A stretch of DNA of 64,000 bases from Janthinobacterium sp. (lineage in GTDB: Bacteria; Pseudomonadota; Gammaproteobacteria; Burkholderiales; Burkholderiaceae_D), in NCBI GenBank assembly GCA_003133225.1, contig PKWL01000148.1, positions 1-64,000 of the forward strand, read 5' to 3'. This document shows positions 9,889-17,770 of this stretch, piece after piece (the first letter of the stretch is position 1; every line of letters begins with the position of its first letter). The notes under the pieces were generated by a model. The model did not search any database, was not told where the DNA came from, and worked only from the letters and a program-made list of their open reading frames with translations. The position numbers and the translations under genes were made by a program.

Positions 9889-11274
9889 TTAGGTCAAGCG
9901 ACTTTTTGCCAGCGGTGGGTTTTTTGCAAAATAGCGCTTGACGCCCTTCACGATCGCGTCCGCAATCTGGTCCTGATAACCGTTGTCGGTCAATTTCGCT
10001 TCCTCTTCCGGGTTCGAGATAAAGGCCGTTTCGATCAAGATCGACGGGATGTCGGGCGCCTTCAGCACGGCAAATCCAGCTTGTTCGACCGACCGTTTAT
10101 GGAGACGGTTAATGCCGCCAATCTCGCCTAGCACGGCCTTGGCGAGCTTGATGCTGTCGTTGATCTGGGCCGTCGTCGATAAATCGAACAAGACGCCGGC
10201 CAGCTCTTTGTCGTGGCTTTTGATGTTCACGCCGCCGATCGAGTCAGCCAGGTTTTCCTTGTTCGCCAGCCAGCGCGCAGCGCCCGAGCTGGCGCCTTTT
10301 TCAGACAGCACGAATACCGACGAGCCGCGCGCGGATGGCTCGACGAAAGCGTCGGCATGAATGGACATGAACAGGTCGGCTTGCACTTTGCGCGCTTTCT
10401 CCACGCGCACCTGCAGCGGGACGAAATAATCGGCGTCGCGCGTTAGCATCACGCGCATGTTCGGTATTTCCTCGATCTTGAATTTGAGACGCTTGGCAAT
10501 GGCCAGCACAACGTCTTTTTCGTGGCTGCCCCTGTTGCCAGTGGCGCCGGGGTCTTCGCCCCCATGTCCCGGATCGAGCGCTATGGTAATCATGCGCGCC
10601 ACCTTTGGGGCCGCTTCCAAGCGTGCTCCAGATCGCGCTTCGCGCCTGGCCAGCGGCGCGGCCTCGGCATTGGACCGTTCCGGCGTTGGCGATGGCATCA
10701 CGGGTTCCGGCGCTATCTGCGGCTCGGCTACTGCGAGCGGCGGCCCTGGCGGCGGTGGCGCCTCGCTCGACCACTCGCCTTTTTCGATCATGGCCGCGAT
10801 CAAATCGGGCTGCTTGACGGGATAAAGGTCGAAAATCAAACGATGACGATAGTTGCCGATGGGCTCCAACGTGAAGACCTGGGGCTTGACTTCTTCTTTC
10901 AGGTCGAACACGAGGCGCACCACGTTCGGTCGGTTCTGACCAACTCGCACCTGCTGAATGTACGGGTCGCCCGATTGGATCTTGGCGACCAGCCCCTTCA
11001 AGGTTGGATTCAAATCCAAGCCCTCGATGTCAACCACCAGCCGCTCGGGATCCTTCACGATGAAGTGGGTGGCCTTCAAGCTGCTGTCATTTTCCAGCGT
11101 GACACGGGTGTAATCATCCGCTGGCCAGACCCGCACCGCTAGGATTTGGGCGGCGCCGGCCGGCAGCGGCGCGAGCACGGCCAGCAGCAAGGTGCCGCCA
11201 GCCTTGAGTATCGTGCGCCGCGTGATGGCCTTGGCAGTTAAAGGTTGGGAGCAAATTTGAGACGATCGAGGCAT
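9889..11274 (-). CDS. amiC: N-acetylmuramoyl-L-alanine amidase AmiC (AMIN + Amidase_3)
   Basis: Zinc amidase that cleaves the lactyl-amide bond of peptidoglycan during daughter-cell separation. The 461-residue protein starts with a twin-arginine signal, ITRRTILKAGG (about 17-27), then an AMIN domain (about 45-150) for septal targeting, a Pro/Ala-rich linker (about 165-225) and an Amidase_3 domain (about 230-455). Visible zinc/catalytic motifs are LDPGHGGEDPGA, GSHEKDVVLAI, MSIHADAF and PSILIETAFISN. Its start codon lies inside the 3' end of tsaE (37-bp overlap), so the two genes are co-transcribed and probably coupled. Confidence 0.96.
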   Translation of the reverse strand: MPRSSQICSQPLTAKAITRRTILKAGGTLLLAVLAPLPAGAAQILAVRVWPADDYTRVTLENDSSLKATHFIVKDPERLVVDIEGLDLNPTLKGLVAKIQSGDPYIQQVRVGQNRPNVVRLVFDLKEEVKPQVFTLEPIGNYRHRLIFDLYPVKQPDLIAAMIEKGEWSSEAPPPPGPPLAVAEPQIAPEPVMPSPTPERSNAEAAPLARREARSGARLEAAPKVARMITIALDPGHGGEDPGATGNRGSHEKDVVLAIAKRLKFKIEEIPNMRVMLTRDADYFVPLQVRVEKARKVQADLFMSIHADAFVEPSARGSSVFVLSEKGASSGAARWLANKENLADSIGGVNIKSHDKELAGVLFDLSTTAQINDSIKLAKAVLGEIGGINRLHKRSVEQAGFAVLKAPDIPSILIETAFISNPEEEAKLTDNGYQDQIADAIVKGVKRYFAKNPPLAKSRLT

Positions 11275-11723
11275 AACAGGCCCAAAGCAGACGACGCCTG
11301 CAATTCTACATCACGTCCTTGTCCCGCCACAGTCAAAAACACATTCAAATCGCCCCGCGGCAACACGGCCTCGGCTTTTTCCGGCCATTCTACGATGCAG
11401 ATGTTGGTGCCGTCGAAATCTTCGCGAAAGCCGGCGTCTAGAAATTCTTCCGGGGCGCCCATGCGGTACAGGTCGAAATGGATCAAGTTGAGGCAGCGCC
11501 CGTCAAGTTCGATGGTATACGGTTCGGCCAAGGTGTAGGTCGGGCTTCTGACGTGGCCGGTGTGGCCGGCCGCGTGCAGCAAGGCGCGCGTGAGCGCAGT
11601 CTTGCCCGCGCCCAGGTCGCCATGCAAATAAATGGTCAAGCCCGGAATGATGGCGCGTGCCAGCGCGGCGCCTAGGGCGATGGTGGCGTTTTCGTCGTGG
11701 AGATGGGCTGTATAGTGCTGCAT
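11238..11723 (-). CDS. tsaE: tRNA threonylcarbamoyladenosine biosynthesis ATPase TsaE
   Basis: TsaE is the P-loop ATPase that works with TsaD and TsaB in making t6A at position 37 of ANN-decoding tRNAs. The 161-residue protein has the Walker A LHGDLGAGKTAL (about 34-45), the RSPTYTLAEPY switch region (about 58-68), IHFDLYRMG and VEWPEKAE. Length is normal. It overlaps amiC by 37 bp, a gene pair common in proteobacteria. The tsaD gene lies elsewhere in this window (31705). Upstream (11730-11759) there is a 15-bp near-perfect tandem repeat in the region shared with queG. Confidence 0.96.
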   Translation of the reverse strand: MQHYTAHLHDENATIALGAALARAIIPGLTIYLHGDLGAGKTALTRALLHAAGHTGHVRSPTYTLAEPYTIELDGRCLNLIHFDLYRMGAPEEFLDAGFREDFDGTNICIVEWPEKAEAVLPRGDLNVFLTVAGQGRDVELQASSALGLLCLDRLKFAPNL

Positions 11724-11729
11724 CGAATA

Positions 11730-11759
11730 GAATATCGTCTTAAAGAATATCGTCCTAAT
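11730..11759. repeat. Tandem 15-bp imperfect repeat in the tsaE/queG promoter region
   Basis: Two adjacent copies, GAATATCGTCTTAAA and GAATATCGTCCTAAT, lie between the divergent starts of tsaE and queG. They differ at two positions. They could be a regulator-binding site or a recent slip duplication; the sequence alone does not say which. Confidence 0.45.
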
Positions 11760-11815
11760 GAGTCGGGGCCGAGGCCGTCCCTGGTCATTGTAACCGCGTG
11801 TTAACCCGTTGCAAC

Positions 11816-12904
11816 ATGTCTATCGTCCAACCTGATTTGACTATACTGGCCCGCAAGATCAAGCGCTGGGGAATCGAACTCGGTTTTGCCGAGGTGCGCA
11901 TCGCCGACGTCGACTTGGCGCACGCCGAAGCGGGCTTGCGCGCTTGGCTGGAGGCGGGCTGTCACGGCGAGATGGATTATATGGCCAGGCACGGTTTGAT
12001 GCGCGCCCGTCCTGCCGAACTGGTACCGGGGGCCTTGCGCATGCTCATGGCGCGCATGAATTACCTGCCCGTGGCTACCGGTGCCAGCTGGCGCGAGGAC
12101 GAGACTGCGCGCGCGCAAGACCCGGGCGCCGCCGTTATCTCAGTGTACGCGCGGGGCCGCGATTATCACAAGGTGGTGCGCGCGCGCCTGCAGCAGCTGG
12201 CCCAGCGGATTGGCGTTGAAGCCGGTGGTTTAGCGTACCGCGTGTTTAGCGATTCGGCACCGGTAATGGAGGAGGCGCTGGCCGAAAAAGCAGGTTTGGG
12301 CTGGCGCGGAAAACATACTCTGTTGATCAACCGCAGCGCAGGATCGATGTTTTTTCTCGGTGAAATTCTGCTCGATCTGGCACTGCCGGTCGACCCCCCG
12401 GTCAGCGCCCATTGCGGCCATTGCCAGGCCTGCATCACGGCCTGCCCGACCCAGGCCATCCTCGGCCCGCACCGGCTTGATGCGCGGCGCTGCATCTCCT
12501 ATTTGACGATCGAACTCAAGGGCTCCATTCCGATTGCGCTGCGCTCACTGATCGGTAACCGCGTGTATGGCTGCGACGATTGTCAGCTTGTCTGTCCCTG
12601 GAACAAGTATGCGCAGCGCGCCGCGGCAATCGACTTCGATGAGCGAAACGGCCTGGGCAGCGCCGCTTTGGTCGAATTGTTCGCCTGGGACGAAGAAGAA
12701 TTCAAGCGCCGGATGGAAGGCAGCCCGATTCGGCGCATCGGTCACGAGTGCTGGCTGCGCAATCTCGCGGTCGCACTGGGCAATGCGGCGGACGGGGAAT
12801 TGGGCGCGCCTCAGATTGTCGCGGCCTTGCTTGCGCGCGCGCAGCATCCGTCGCCGCTGGTGCGGGAACATGTCGAATGGGCACTGGGGCGCCATCGCCA
12901 GTAG
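11816..12904 (+). CDS. queG: Epoxyqueuosine reductase QueG
   Basis: QueG reduces epoxyqueuosine to queuosine, the last step in making the wobble base of GUN tRNAs; it uses cobalamin and two [4Fe-4S] clusters. The 362-residue protein is chosen from the ATG at 11816 (MSIVQPDLT), 18 bp inside a longer frame, matching normal length. Cluster ligands are in CGHCQACITACPTQAI (about residues 201-216) and GCDDCQLVCPWN (about 252-263). The N-terminal half contains the DUF1730-type B12-binding part (DYMARHGLMRARP). It diverges from tsaE. The downstream regulator gene is convergent. Confidence 0.96.
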   Translation: MSIVQPDLTILARKIKRWGIELGFAEVRIADVDLAHAEAGLRAWLEAGCHGEMDYMARHGLMRARPAELVPGALRMLMARMNYLPVATGASWREDETARAQDPGAAVISVYARGRDYHKVVRARLQQLAQRIGVEAGGLAYRVFSDSAPVMEEALAEKAGLGWRGKHTLLINRSAGSMFFLGEILLDLALPVDPPVSAHCGHCQACITACPTQAILGPHRLDARRCISYLTIELKGSIPIALRSLIGNRVYGCDDCQLVCPWNKYAQRAAAIDFDERNGLGSAALVELFAWDEEEFKRRMEGSPIRRIGHECWLRNLAVALGNAADGELGAPQIVAALLARAQHPSPLVREHVEWALGRHRQ

Positions 12905-12970
12905 GGGGGCAGCACATGCGCCGGCGTTTTTCCATCAAACGCAGGGGCGCCGTGTGGCAAGGCGGGCGGG

Positions 12971-13567
12971 TCATTTGATCAATCCTGCCAGCTCGACCGC
13001 CGTCTTGACGTGCATCTTGTCAAAAATATGAGCGCGGTGCACCTCGACCGTGCGCATGCTGATGCCTAGCTTTTCGGCCACGACCTTGTTCATATTGCCG
13101 GCCAGGATCAGCTCGAGTACGGTGCGCTCGCGCGCCGATAGCGCCGCTAGGCGCGCTTGCACCAGCGCCGCCGCGCCCGCTTGGCGTGAGGCGGCCAAGC
13201 CCTCTTGCACCCGATCCATCAGCAAATTGCCGTTGAAGGGTTTTTCAAAAAAATCAAAGGCGCCTCGCTTTAAGGCGTCAACCGCCATTGGCACGTCGCC
13301 ATGGCCCGTCAGGAAGATGACGGGCAGGCGCTGCGTCATGCCGCGCCCCGCCAGTTGATCGAACACAGCCACACCGTTCATGCCGGGCATGCGCACGTCG
13401 AGTAGAACGCAGTCGCCTTGCGGGTCGAACTGGCCATCGATTCCCCTCAAAAAATCCAGCGCGCCGGCGTAGCTCGTCGACGCAATGGCGCGTGAGGTGG
13501 CCAGCCAGGACAGGGAGTCGCGCACGACTTCTTCGTCATCGACGATATGCAACATGGGGCTCTCCAA
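12971..13567 (-). CDS. FixJ/TtrR-type response regulator (DctR-like)
   Basis: A 198-residue two-component regulator. The receiver domain (about 5-118) has acidic DDEE near the start, the phospho-acceptor Asp in VLLDVRMPG, the conserved Thr in FLTGHGDVP and Lys in FFEKPF. A LuxR/FixJ-type helix-turn-helix follows (about 135-195): LSARERTVLELILAG and GISMRTVEVHRAHIFDKM. It lies 9 bp after the stop of the histidine kinase gene, so the two form one operon. Proximity to a TRAP substrate-binding gene suggests C4-dicarboxylate or organic-acid control, like DctS/DctR; that is inference. An alternative start is the second Met (13555). Confidence 0.9.
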   Translation of the reverse strand: MESPMLHIVDDEEVVRDSLSWLATSRAIASTSYAGALDFLRGIDGQFDPQGDCVLLDVRMPGMNGVAVFDQLAGRGMTQRLPVIFLTGHGDVPMAVDALKRGAFDFFEKPFNGNLLMDRVQEGLAASRQAGAAALVQARLAALSARERTVLELILAGNMNKVVAEKLGISMRTVEVHRAHIFDKMHVKTAVELAGLIK

Positions 13568-13576
13568 ATAAACTAG

Positions 13577-15583
13577 TCAAGATAGTTTGGGCGGGGCCGC
13601 CGGCAGCGCGAATGTGAAGCGGGTGCCGCCGCCCGGGTTGGCGCTGTAATTGAGCGTTCCGCCATGAAATTCTATGGCGGTGCGGCAAATGTTAAGGCCC
13701 ATGCCCATGCCCTCGGCCTTGGTCGAAAAAAACGGCGAGAACAGGCGCTCGGCCACTTCCTGCGCGACGCCGTGGCCTTGATCGATGACGCTGATGGCCA
13801 CTTGCGCTTGCGCCGCGTCGAACTGCGCCACCAGGCGCAAGATGCGGCGCTCGGGCACGTTCTCCTGCATCGCTTCAATGGCGTTGCGGGTCAAGTTGAG
13901 AAGGACTTGTTCGATCATCACACGGTCGGCCCGCACTGGCGGCAGGCCGGGCGGGATGCTGGTCTGCACTACCACATAAAATGCCCGCGCTTGCAGTTCC
14001 ATCAGGGCGCGAATGCCGTCGATCAGGGCCTGCACCGACACGTCTTGGCGTTCCGGTTCGCGTTTCTTGACGAATTCGTGCACGCTGCGGATGATTTCGC
14101 CGGCGCGCTGGGCCTGAGCGCTGGCCTGTTCCAGCGCCGGTTTCAGCATTGCGACGTCGACCGGCTGCTTGGCGCCGGCGGCGCGCCCGAGCACGTTCAA
14201 GGCGCCGGTGGTGTAGCTGGCGATGGCCGCCAGTGGCTGATTGAGTTCATGCGCCAGCATCGAAGCGATCTCGCCCATCGTCGCCAAGCGGGCCCCCGAC
14301 TGCAGTTTCTCTTGCTGCTGGTGATTGAGTTCCTCGACCCGTTTGCGGTCCGAGATATCGAGAATGGAGCCCATCCAGCCTGTTTGTTTGCCGTCGCTGT
14401 CGACCAATGGCGCCTCAAAAATGAGGATCGGAACACGGGTGCCGTCGGCGCGCTGGAAGATCGTCTCGACCTGTGGCGTGACGGTCCCGGCCAGCACGCC
14501 GGCGAAGCGCTGCTGATATTCGGCCATCACTTCCGGCGCCCAGTACGGCATGGGCGGCAGCTTGCCCAGCAGTTCCTCCGGTGCATAGCCGACGATCTGG
14601 CAAAAGGCCGGGTTGACATAAGTGACACGCCCTTCCAGATCGCGTGCGCGCAGGCCCGTCACCAGGGAATTTTCCATCGCCGTGCGAAACAACATTTGCT
14701 GGCGCAACGCATCTTCAGCTGCCAGGCGGCGCGAAATGTGGCGCCACAGCGCGACCAGACTCCATAACAAGCCAAAGGAGAGCAGTATCACGGAGCCAAC
14801 CAGCAAATTGGGCAACAGGCGCGGTTCGCTCCTGATGCTGTCGGTGACCAAGGTGAGCGAAGCGCCGGGCAGCTCGAGTGCCCGTTTGTGGGTATACACG
14901 CCGTGTCCGGGACCGCCCGCGGCGCGCCGGGCCAGCAGCACGTCGTCGCCATCGGCCAAGGTGATCTGATTGTCCTGGGCGAACCACCAGGGCACCATGT
15001 CGTCGAGCAGGGCGCTAACTTGATAGGTGGCAACGAGGCTGCCAATGTAACGGTCGCGCCGAAACAACGGCACATGGTAATCCATCAAGATGGCGCCGCG
15101 TGCCACGCCTTGATCGTCGGCTTGGGCGGCCGGTTGACTGTACTGCGGATTGCCGCTCTTGCGCGCGGCCTCGGCCGCCGCCGCTGACGGCGCCGAAAAG
15201 GGGGGCGGGTGGCGCGCCGGGTCGCTCGAGGCCACCACGCGTCCCCGTGCATCGACCCGTACCACGCGCTGCAGCTCACGCCCGTTCTTGAGCATCTGGG
15301 ACAGGCGTTCTTGCAGCATGGCGCCAGACAGGCGCTCACTGCTGATTTCATCACCCAGCAGGTGCAAGCTTTCCTCGTTGCGCGCCAGCTGAAAGCGGAT
15401 GGTCTGCTCGACCCACAGCGTGTCGGCAATCAACTGCTCCTGGCGCTCATTGCTTTCCATCTGGCGTGCCTGCCATGGCAACCAAAGCAAGATCGCCAGA
15501 AAGAACAGTACCAGCATCGCCGGCATGAGCCAGCGCCAAGGGCTAGACAGTTGCAAGCGCAAGAAGGAGAGCGGATTTCTCAT
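13577..15583 (-). CDS. PAS sensor histidine kinase (DctS/DctB-like)
   Basis: A 668-residue membrane histidine kinase. The start is the ATG at 15583 (MRNPLSFLRLQLSS) because AAGGAACG sits just before it; a TTG at 15619 would add 12 residues derived from the adjacent IS end. Two membrane segments (about 20-42 and 268-290) bracket a periplasmic sensor domain of the type seen in dicarboxylate sensors. A PAS domain (about 315-430), HisKA with H-box MLAHELNQPLAA (about 450) and HATPase (NLTRNAIEAM, DQGHGVA, GMGMGLNICR) follow. Its upstream promoter region has been replaced by the right end of an IS200/IS605-type element whose tnpB points into this gene. Ligand is unknown. Confidence 0.92.
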   Translation of the reverse strand: MRNPLSFLRLQLSSPWRWLMPAMLVLFFLAILLWLPWQARQMESNERQEQLIADTLWVEQTIRFQLARNEESLHLLGDEISSERLSGAMLQERLSQMLKNGRELQRVVRVDARGRVVASSDPARHPPPFSAPSAAAAEAARKSGNPQYSQPAAQADDQGVARGAILMDYHVPLFRRDRYIGSLVATYQVSALLDDMVPWWFAQDNQITLADGDDVLLARRAAGGPGHGVYTHKRALELPGASLTLVTDSIRSEPRLLPNLLVGSVILLSFGLLWSLVALWRHISRRLAAEDALRQQMLFRTAMENSLVTGLRARDLEGRVTYVNPAFCQIVGYAPEELLGKLPPMPYWAPEVMAEYQQRFAGVLAGTVTPQVETIFQRADGTRVPILIFEAPLVDSDGKQTGWMGSILDISDRKRVEELNHQQQEKLQSGARLATMGEIASMLAHELNQPLAAIASYTTGALNVLGRAAGAKQPVDVAMLKPALEQASAQAQRAGEIIRSVHEFVKKREPERQDVSVQALIDGIRALMELQARAFYVVVQTSIPPGLPPVRADRVMIEQVLLNLTRNAIEAMQENVPERRILRLVAQFDAAQAQVAISVIDQGHGVAQEVAERLFSPFFSTKAEGMGMGLNICRTAIEFHGGTLNYSANPGGGTRFTFALPAAPPKLS

Positions 15584-15599
15584 CGTTCCTTTTGACCCA

Positions 15600-15625
15600 C
15601 TCCCCGGACTGAAGTCCAAGGATTC
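15600..15625 (-). ncRNA. Putative 3' end of the TnpB omega RNA / IS right-end hairpin
   Basis: Downstream of the tnpB stop, the palindrome GGACT-GA-AGTCC (15606-15617), flanked on the minus strand by CCTT and CCGGGG, forms the right-end stem-loop. In studied IS605 elements this region is the scaffold end of the guide RNA, and the flanking host sequence becomes the guide. Here that flank would start near 15590 and run across the kinase ribosome-binding site and start codon. Inference from family knowledge; no transcript evidence. Confidence 0.45.
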
Positions 15626-17152
15626 TCACAGCGTGCCACAGGACTCTTCGCTTTTGACAAGCGACCTCGCCCTGCGCTCTGACTGCTCTAGTGTGCGAAT
15701 CGCTCTGACGCCCTCAAGGGGGCGTGTGGACACCAGAGGTGTCCAGCTTGCAGCTTTTACCAGACTGGATGGCGCACGCTCTAGTAGCGGGTACGCAACC
15801 GCCCAAACGTTTTGCGCCTGGGATGCATCCAATCTATCGGCTTGAACGAATAACGCCAGCCACGCGCTGTATAGATCGCGCTGCACGGCCTGACCTGAAT
15901 CATCGCGCAGCACGTGCCAGCGGAGCGAAAGTGGCTTCTTTTTGAAGTTCCTTTGCGTATGGTCGTACTGGCTCAGCTTATATCGGCCGGCGTTAAATTC
16001 GGTGAGTGAACCGCCAGCGTTTCCGGCTTTGCGATCCACCTTATTCATGAACATGGCTGGAGCCGTTGCCTTCATGCGGCGGCCCCACCTTTTTTGCCAT
16101 GCCACTTTGCTTAATTTTTCTGTCTTGATGGCGTTGCCAAAGTCACGCAGTACGATGTTCGATAACCGTCCATGCGCGCGATCCCGGCGCTTTGCCATTA
16201 CCCGTTCCCGCTCGGCGAGACAGGTACGCAATTGTTGATAACGCTGCGTATAAACCGTTTGCCGTTGGCCACGCTTCCAGGTGCCATCGGCATTGAAGCA
16301 GTGCGGATTGGTTGCGCGCCGCGAGCGATCCAATGCCCGTTGCAGCACACGCTTGGCGGCAAGATCTTCTTTAATTTCCGGAAGAAACGAGACCAATACG
16401 GCACGCTCAGGCGAAACGATTGCGGCAGTCGATGGGCCAAGATCGATGCCGACCTCTTGCTGCTTCACTTCAAAACGTTGCTTCGGATCGCCTTCGCACA
16501 CCAATTGCACGAACAGCTTCCAGCCGCCCTTGATTCTTCGGCGCAGCAGGCGCACATATTTGATCTTGGACGACAGCGCGTGCGCTTCGACGCCCTGCTT
16601 GTCGCACTTGTCAAAGATGGGACGCAACACCAGGCGCCGGTCGCGACGTTTGCCGCCCCATCCGATGTGATCGTCATTCCATTGCAATGGAGAGGTTGGG
16701 CCTTTGCCTTCAATGGAGGCAATCTCGCCACGGCGCTTGAAGCGGGGCCGACCACGCAGGCCAGTCGAATACTTGTGGCATGCGTCGAATGCGCGAGAAG
16801 CCAAGGTCTGCGCAGTATGCGAATCGATCAGGCCATCGAGATAGCCCGATGCGCGGATATGCTTTGCCACCACCTCATGCGCGGCGAATTCTGAGAACCG
16901 GTATTCCGTGCGCAGGGCGGCGAACAGGGCGTTGCGTGGAGCGCGATCGGCCAGTTCTTTCTTTGGCATTTTACAAGCGACGCCAAAACGTGGATCGGCG
17001 CGCATGGCATCGAGCCGGCCAAGCATGTCCTGCACTACCGCGTTGTACGGGAAATGCGCCACATCGAAACGCTTCACAACGGCGTGCAACTGCATGCGAT
17101 TAACGCGCAATGGCATTTCGTGAATAAACGTCGGCGTGGACTTTTTAGTCAT
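15626..17152 (-). CDS. tnpB: TnpB-like RNA-guided nuclease of IS605 type, zinc finger lost
   Basis: A 508-residue OrfB/TnpB homologue. The RuvC-like residues can be placed: D237 in VGIDLGPSTA, E345 in AIKTEKLSK and D426 in QAVQRDLYSAWLA. The region between E345 and D426, which in ordinary TnpB holds a CxxC...CxxC zinc finger, has no cysteine at all. The N-terminal half is longer than in compact TnpBs (about 400 aa) and contains a basic GLRGRPRFKRRGE motif (about 131-143). The frame is undamaged. Known TnpBs cut DNA matching the element flank, guided by an RNA from the element's 3' end; activity here is inference. The neighbouring TnpA appears dead. Confidence 0.85.
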   Translation of the reverse strand: MTKKSTPTFIHEMPLRVNRMQLHAVVKRFDVAHFPYNAVVQDMLGRLDAMRADPRFGVACKMPKKELADRAPRNALFAALRTEYRFSEFAAHEVVAKHIRASGYLDGLIDSHTAQTLASRAFDACHKYSTGLRGRPRFKRRGEIASIEGKGPTSPLQWNDDHIGWGGKRRDRRLVLRPIFDKCDKQGVEAHALSSKIKYVRLLRRRIKGGWKLFVQLVCEGDPKQRFEVKQQEVGIDLGPSTAAIVSPERAVLVSFLPEIKEDLAAKRVLQRALDRSRRATNPHCFNADGTWKRGQRQTVYTQRYQQLRTCLAERERVMAKRRDRAHGRLSNIVLRDFGNAIKTEKLSKVAWQKRWGRRMKATAPAMFMNKVDRKAGNAGGSLTEFNAGRYKLSQYDHTQRNFKKKPLSLRWHVLRDDSGQAVQRDLYSAWLALFVQADRLDASQAQNVWAVAYPLLERAPSSLVKAASWTPLVSTRPLEGVRAIRTLEQSERRARSLVKSEESCGTL

Positions 17153-17188
17153 GATTAATTATATGCTAACTGATAGTATAGTTGACCT

Positions 17189-17606
17189 GTGGGCGACAAA
17201 CACGACTTAAGACAAGGCACAGTTTTTTTTTGCATTGCATGTGCATTTGATCTTTGTCATAAAATACCGCAAAAAAGTATTCGATGGCGCCGCAATTGAT
17301 GATCGACTCACGAAACACTTTGAGCGCGTGGCGGGTGACCTTGGCGCTACGGGAGTCGAAACCAATGGCGAGGCTGACCATGTGCATTTGCTGGTCGAAT
17401 ACCCGCCCAATATAGTTAGTCCGTATCCTCGCTGGTGCGTAGCTTGAAGGGCGTCGAGTCGCATGCTACGGCAAGAGCGACCTGATATCGCACAGCACTA
17501 TGGGAAGGACATGCTCTGGAGTCCATCGTATGTTGCTGCAAGCTGCGGTGGTGCTCCTCTTTCCATCATCAAACAGGTTGTCGAACAACAGCAACGGCCG
17601 CTCTAA
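17189..17606 (+). pseudogene. tnpA: Decayed IS200/IS605 TnpA (Y1 transposase)
   Basis: Pieces of a Y1 transposase can be read in order but not in one frame: GDKHDLRQGT (from GTG 17189), a shift in the T-run near 17230, then LHVHLIFVIKYRKKVFD and the HUH motif DHVHLLVEYPP (17235-17415), a shift to SLVRSLKGV (about 17423-17455), then back to RMLRQERPDIAQHY...IIKQVVEQQQRPL ending at TAA 17604. The two central shifts (about +2 and -2) compensate but leave a TGA at 17445. The nucleophilic Tyr expected in IIKQYVEQQ is Val (GTT at 17577). This copy should not transpose itself. Confidence 0.85.
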
Positions 17607-17770
17607 CCTACCAAAAACCGCGCCTTATATCCCCGCGCAAATGCGTCGGCTTCGCCTTTGTGCCGCTACGCGGCAGGCGCACTTGGACGGGGCTTTACGG
17701 CGCATCGGGTAAAGATTACACAAATAAATGAATCTAGAATAATAATGGACTTTCGCCGTTGGGAGGCCTC

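Larger units (their letters stand above)
15590..17715. mobile_element. IS200/IS605-type element with tnpB and a decayed tnpA
   Basis: Divergent tnpA (plus strand, decayed) and tnpB (minus strand) lie between subterminal hairpins. On the tnpB side, GGACTGAAGTCC forms a palindrome (15606-15617), followed on the minus strand by GGGGAGTGGGTCAAAA, typical of IS605 right ends. On the tnpA side, TGCCGC-TAC-GCGGCA (17661-17675) is a perfect hairpin in a GC-rich end. As expected for this family there are no terminal inverted repeats or target duplication. Exact ends are estimated. On the minus strand TTAC/TTTAC occurs just outside the putative left end (17709-17712), a plausible target motif. The element separates a kinase operon from dctP. 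Confidence 0.85.

Noticed and set aside
13664-14767. 367-codon frame opposite the histidine kinase
   Set aside because: Antisense to a well-supported gene; His/Gln/Arg-rich composition is a reverse-complement artefact.
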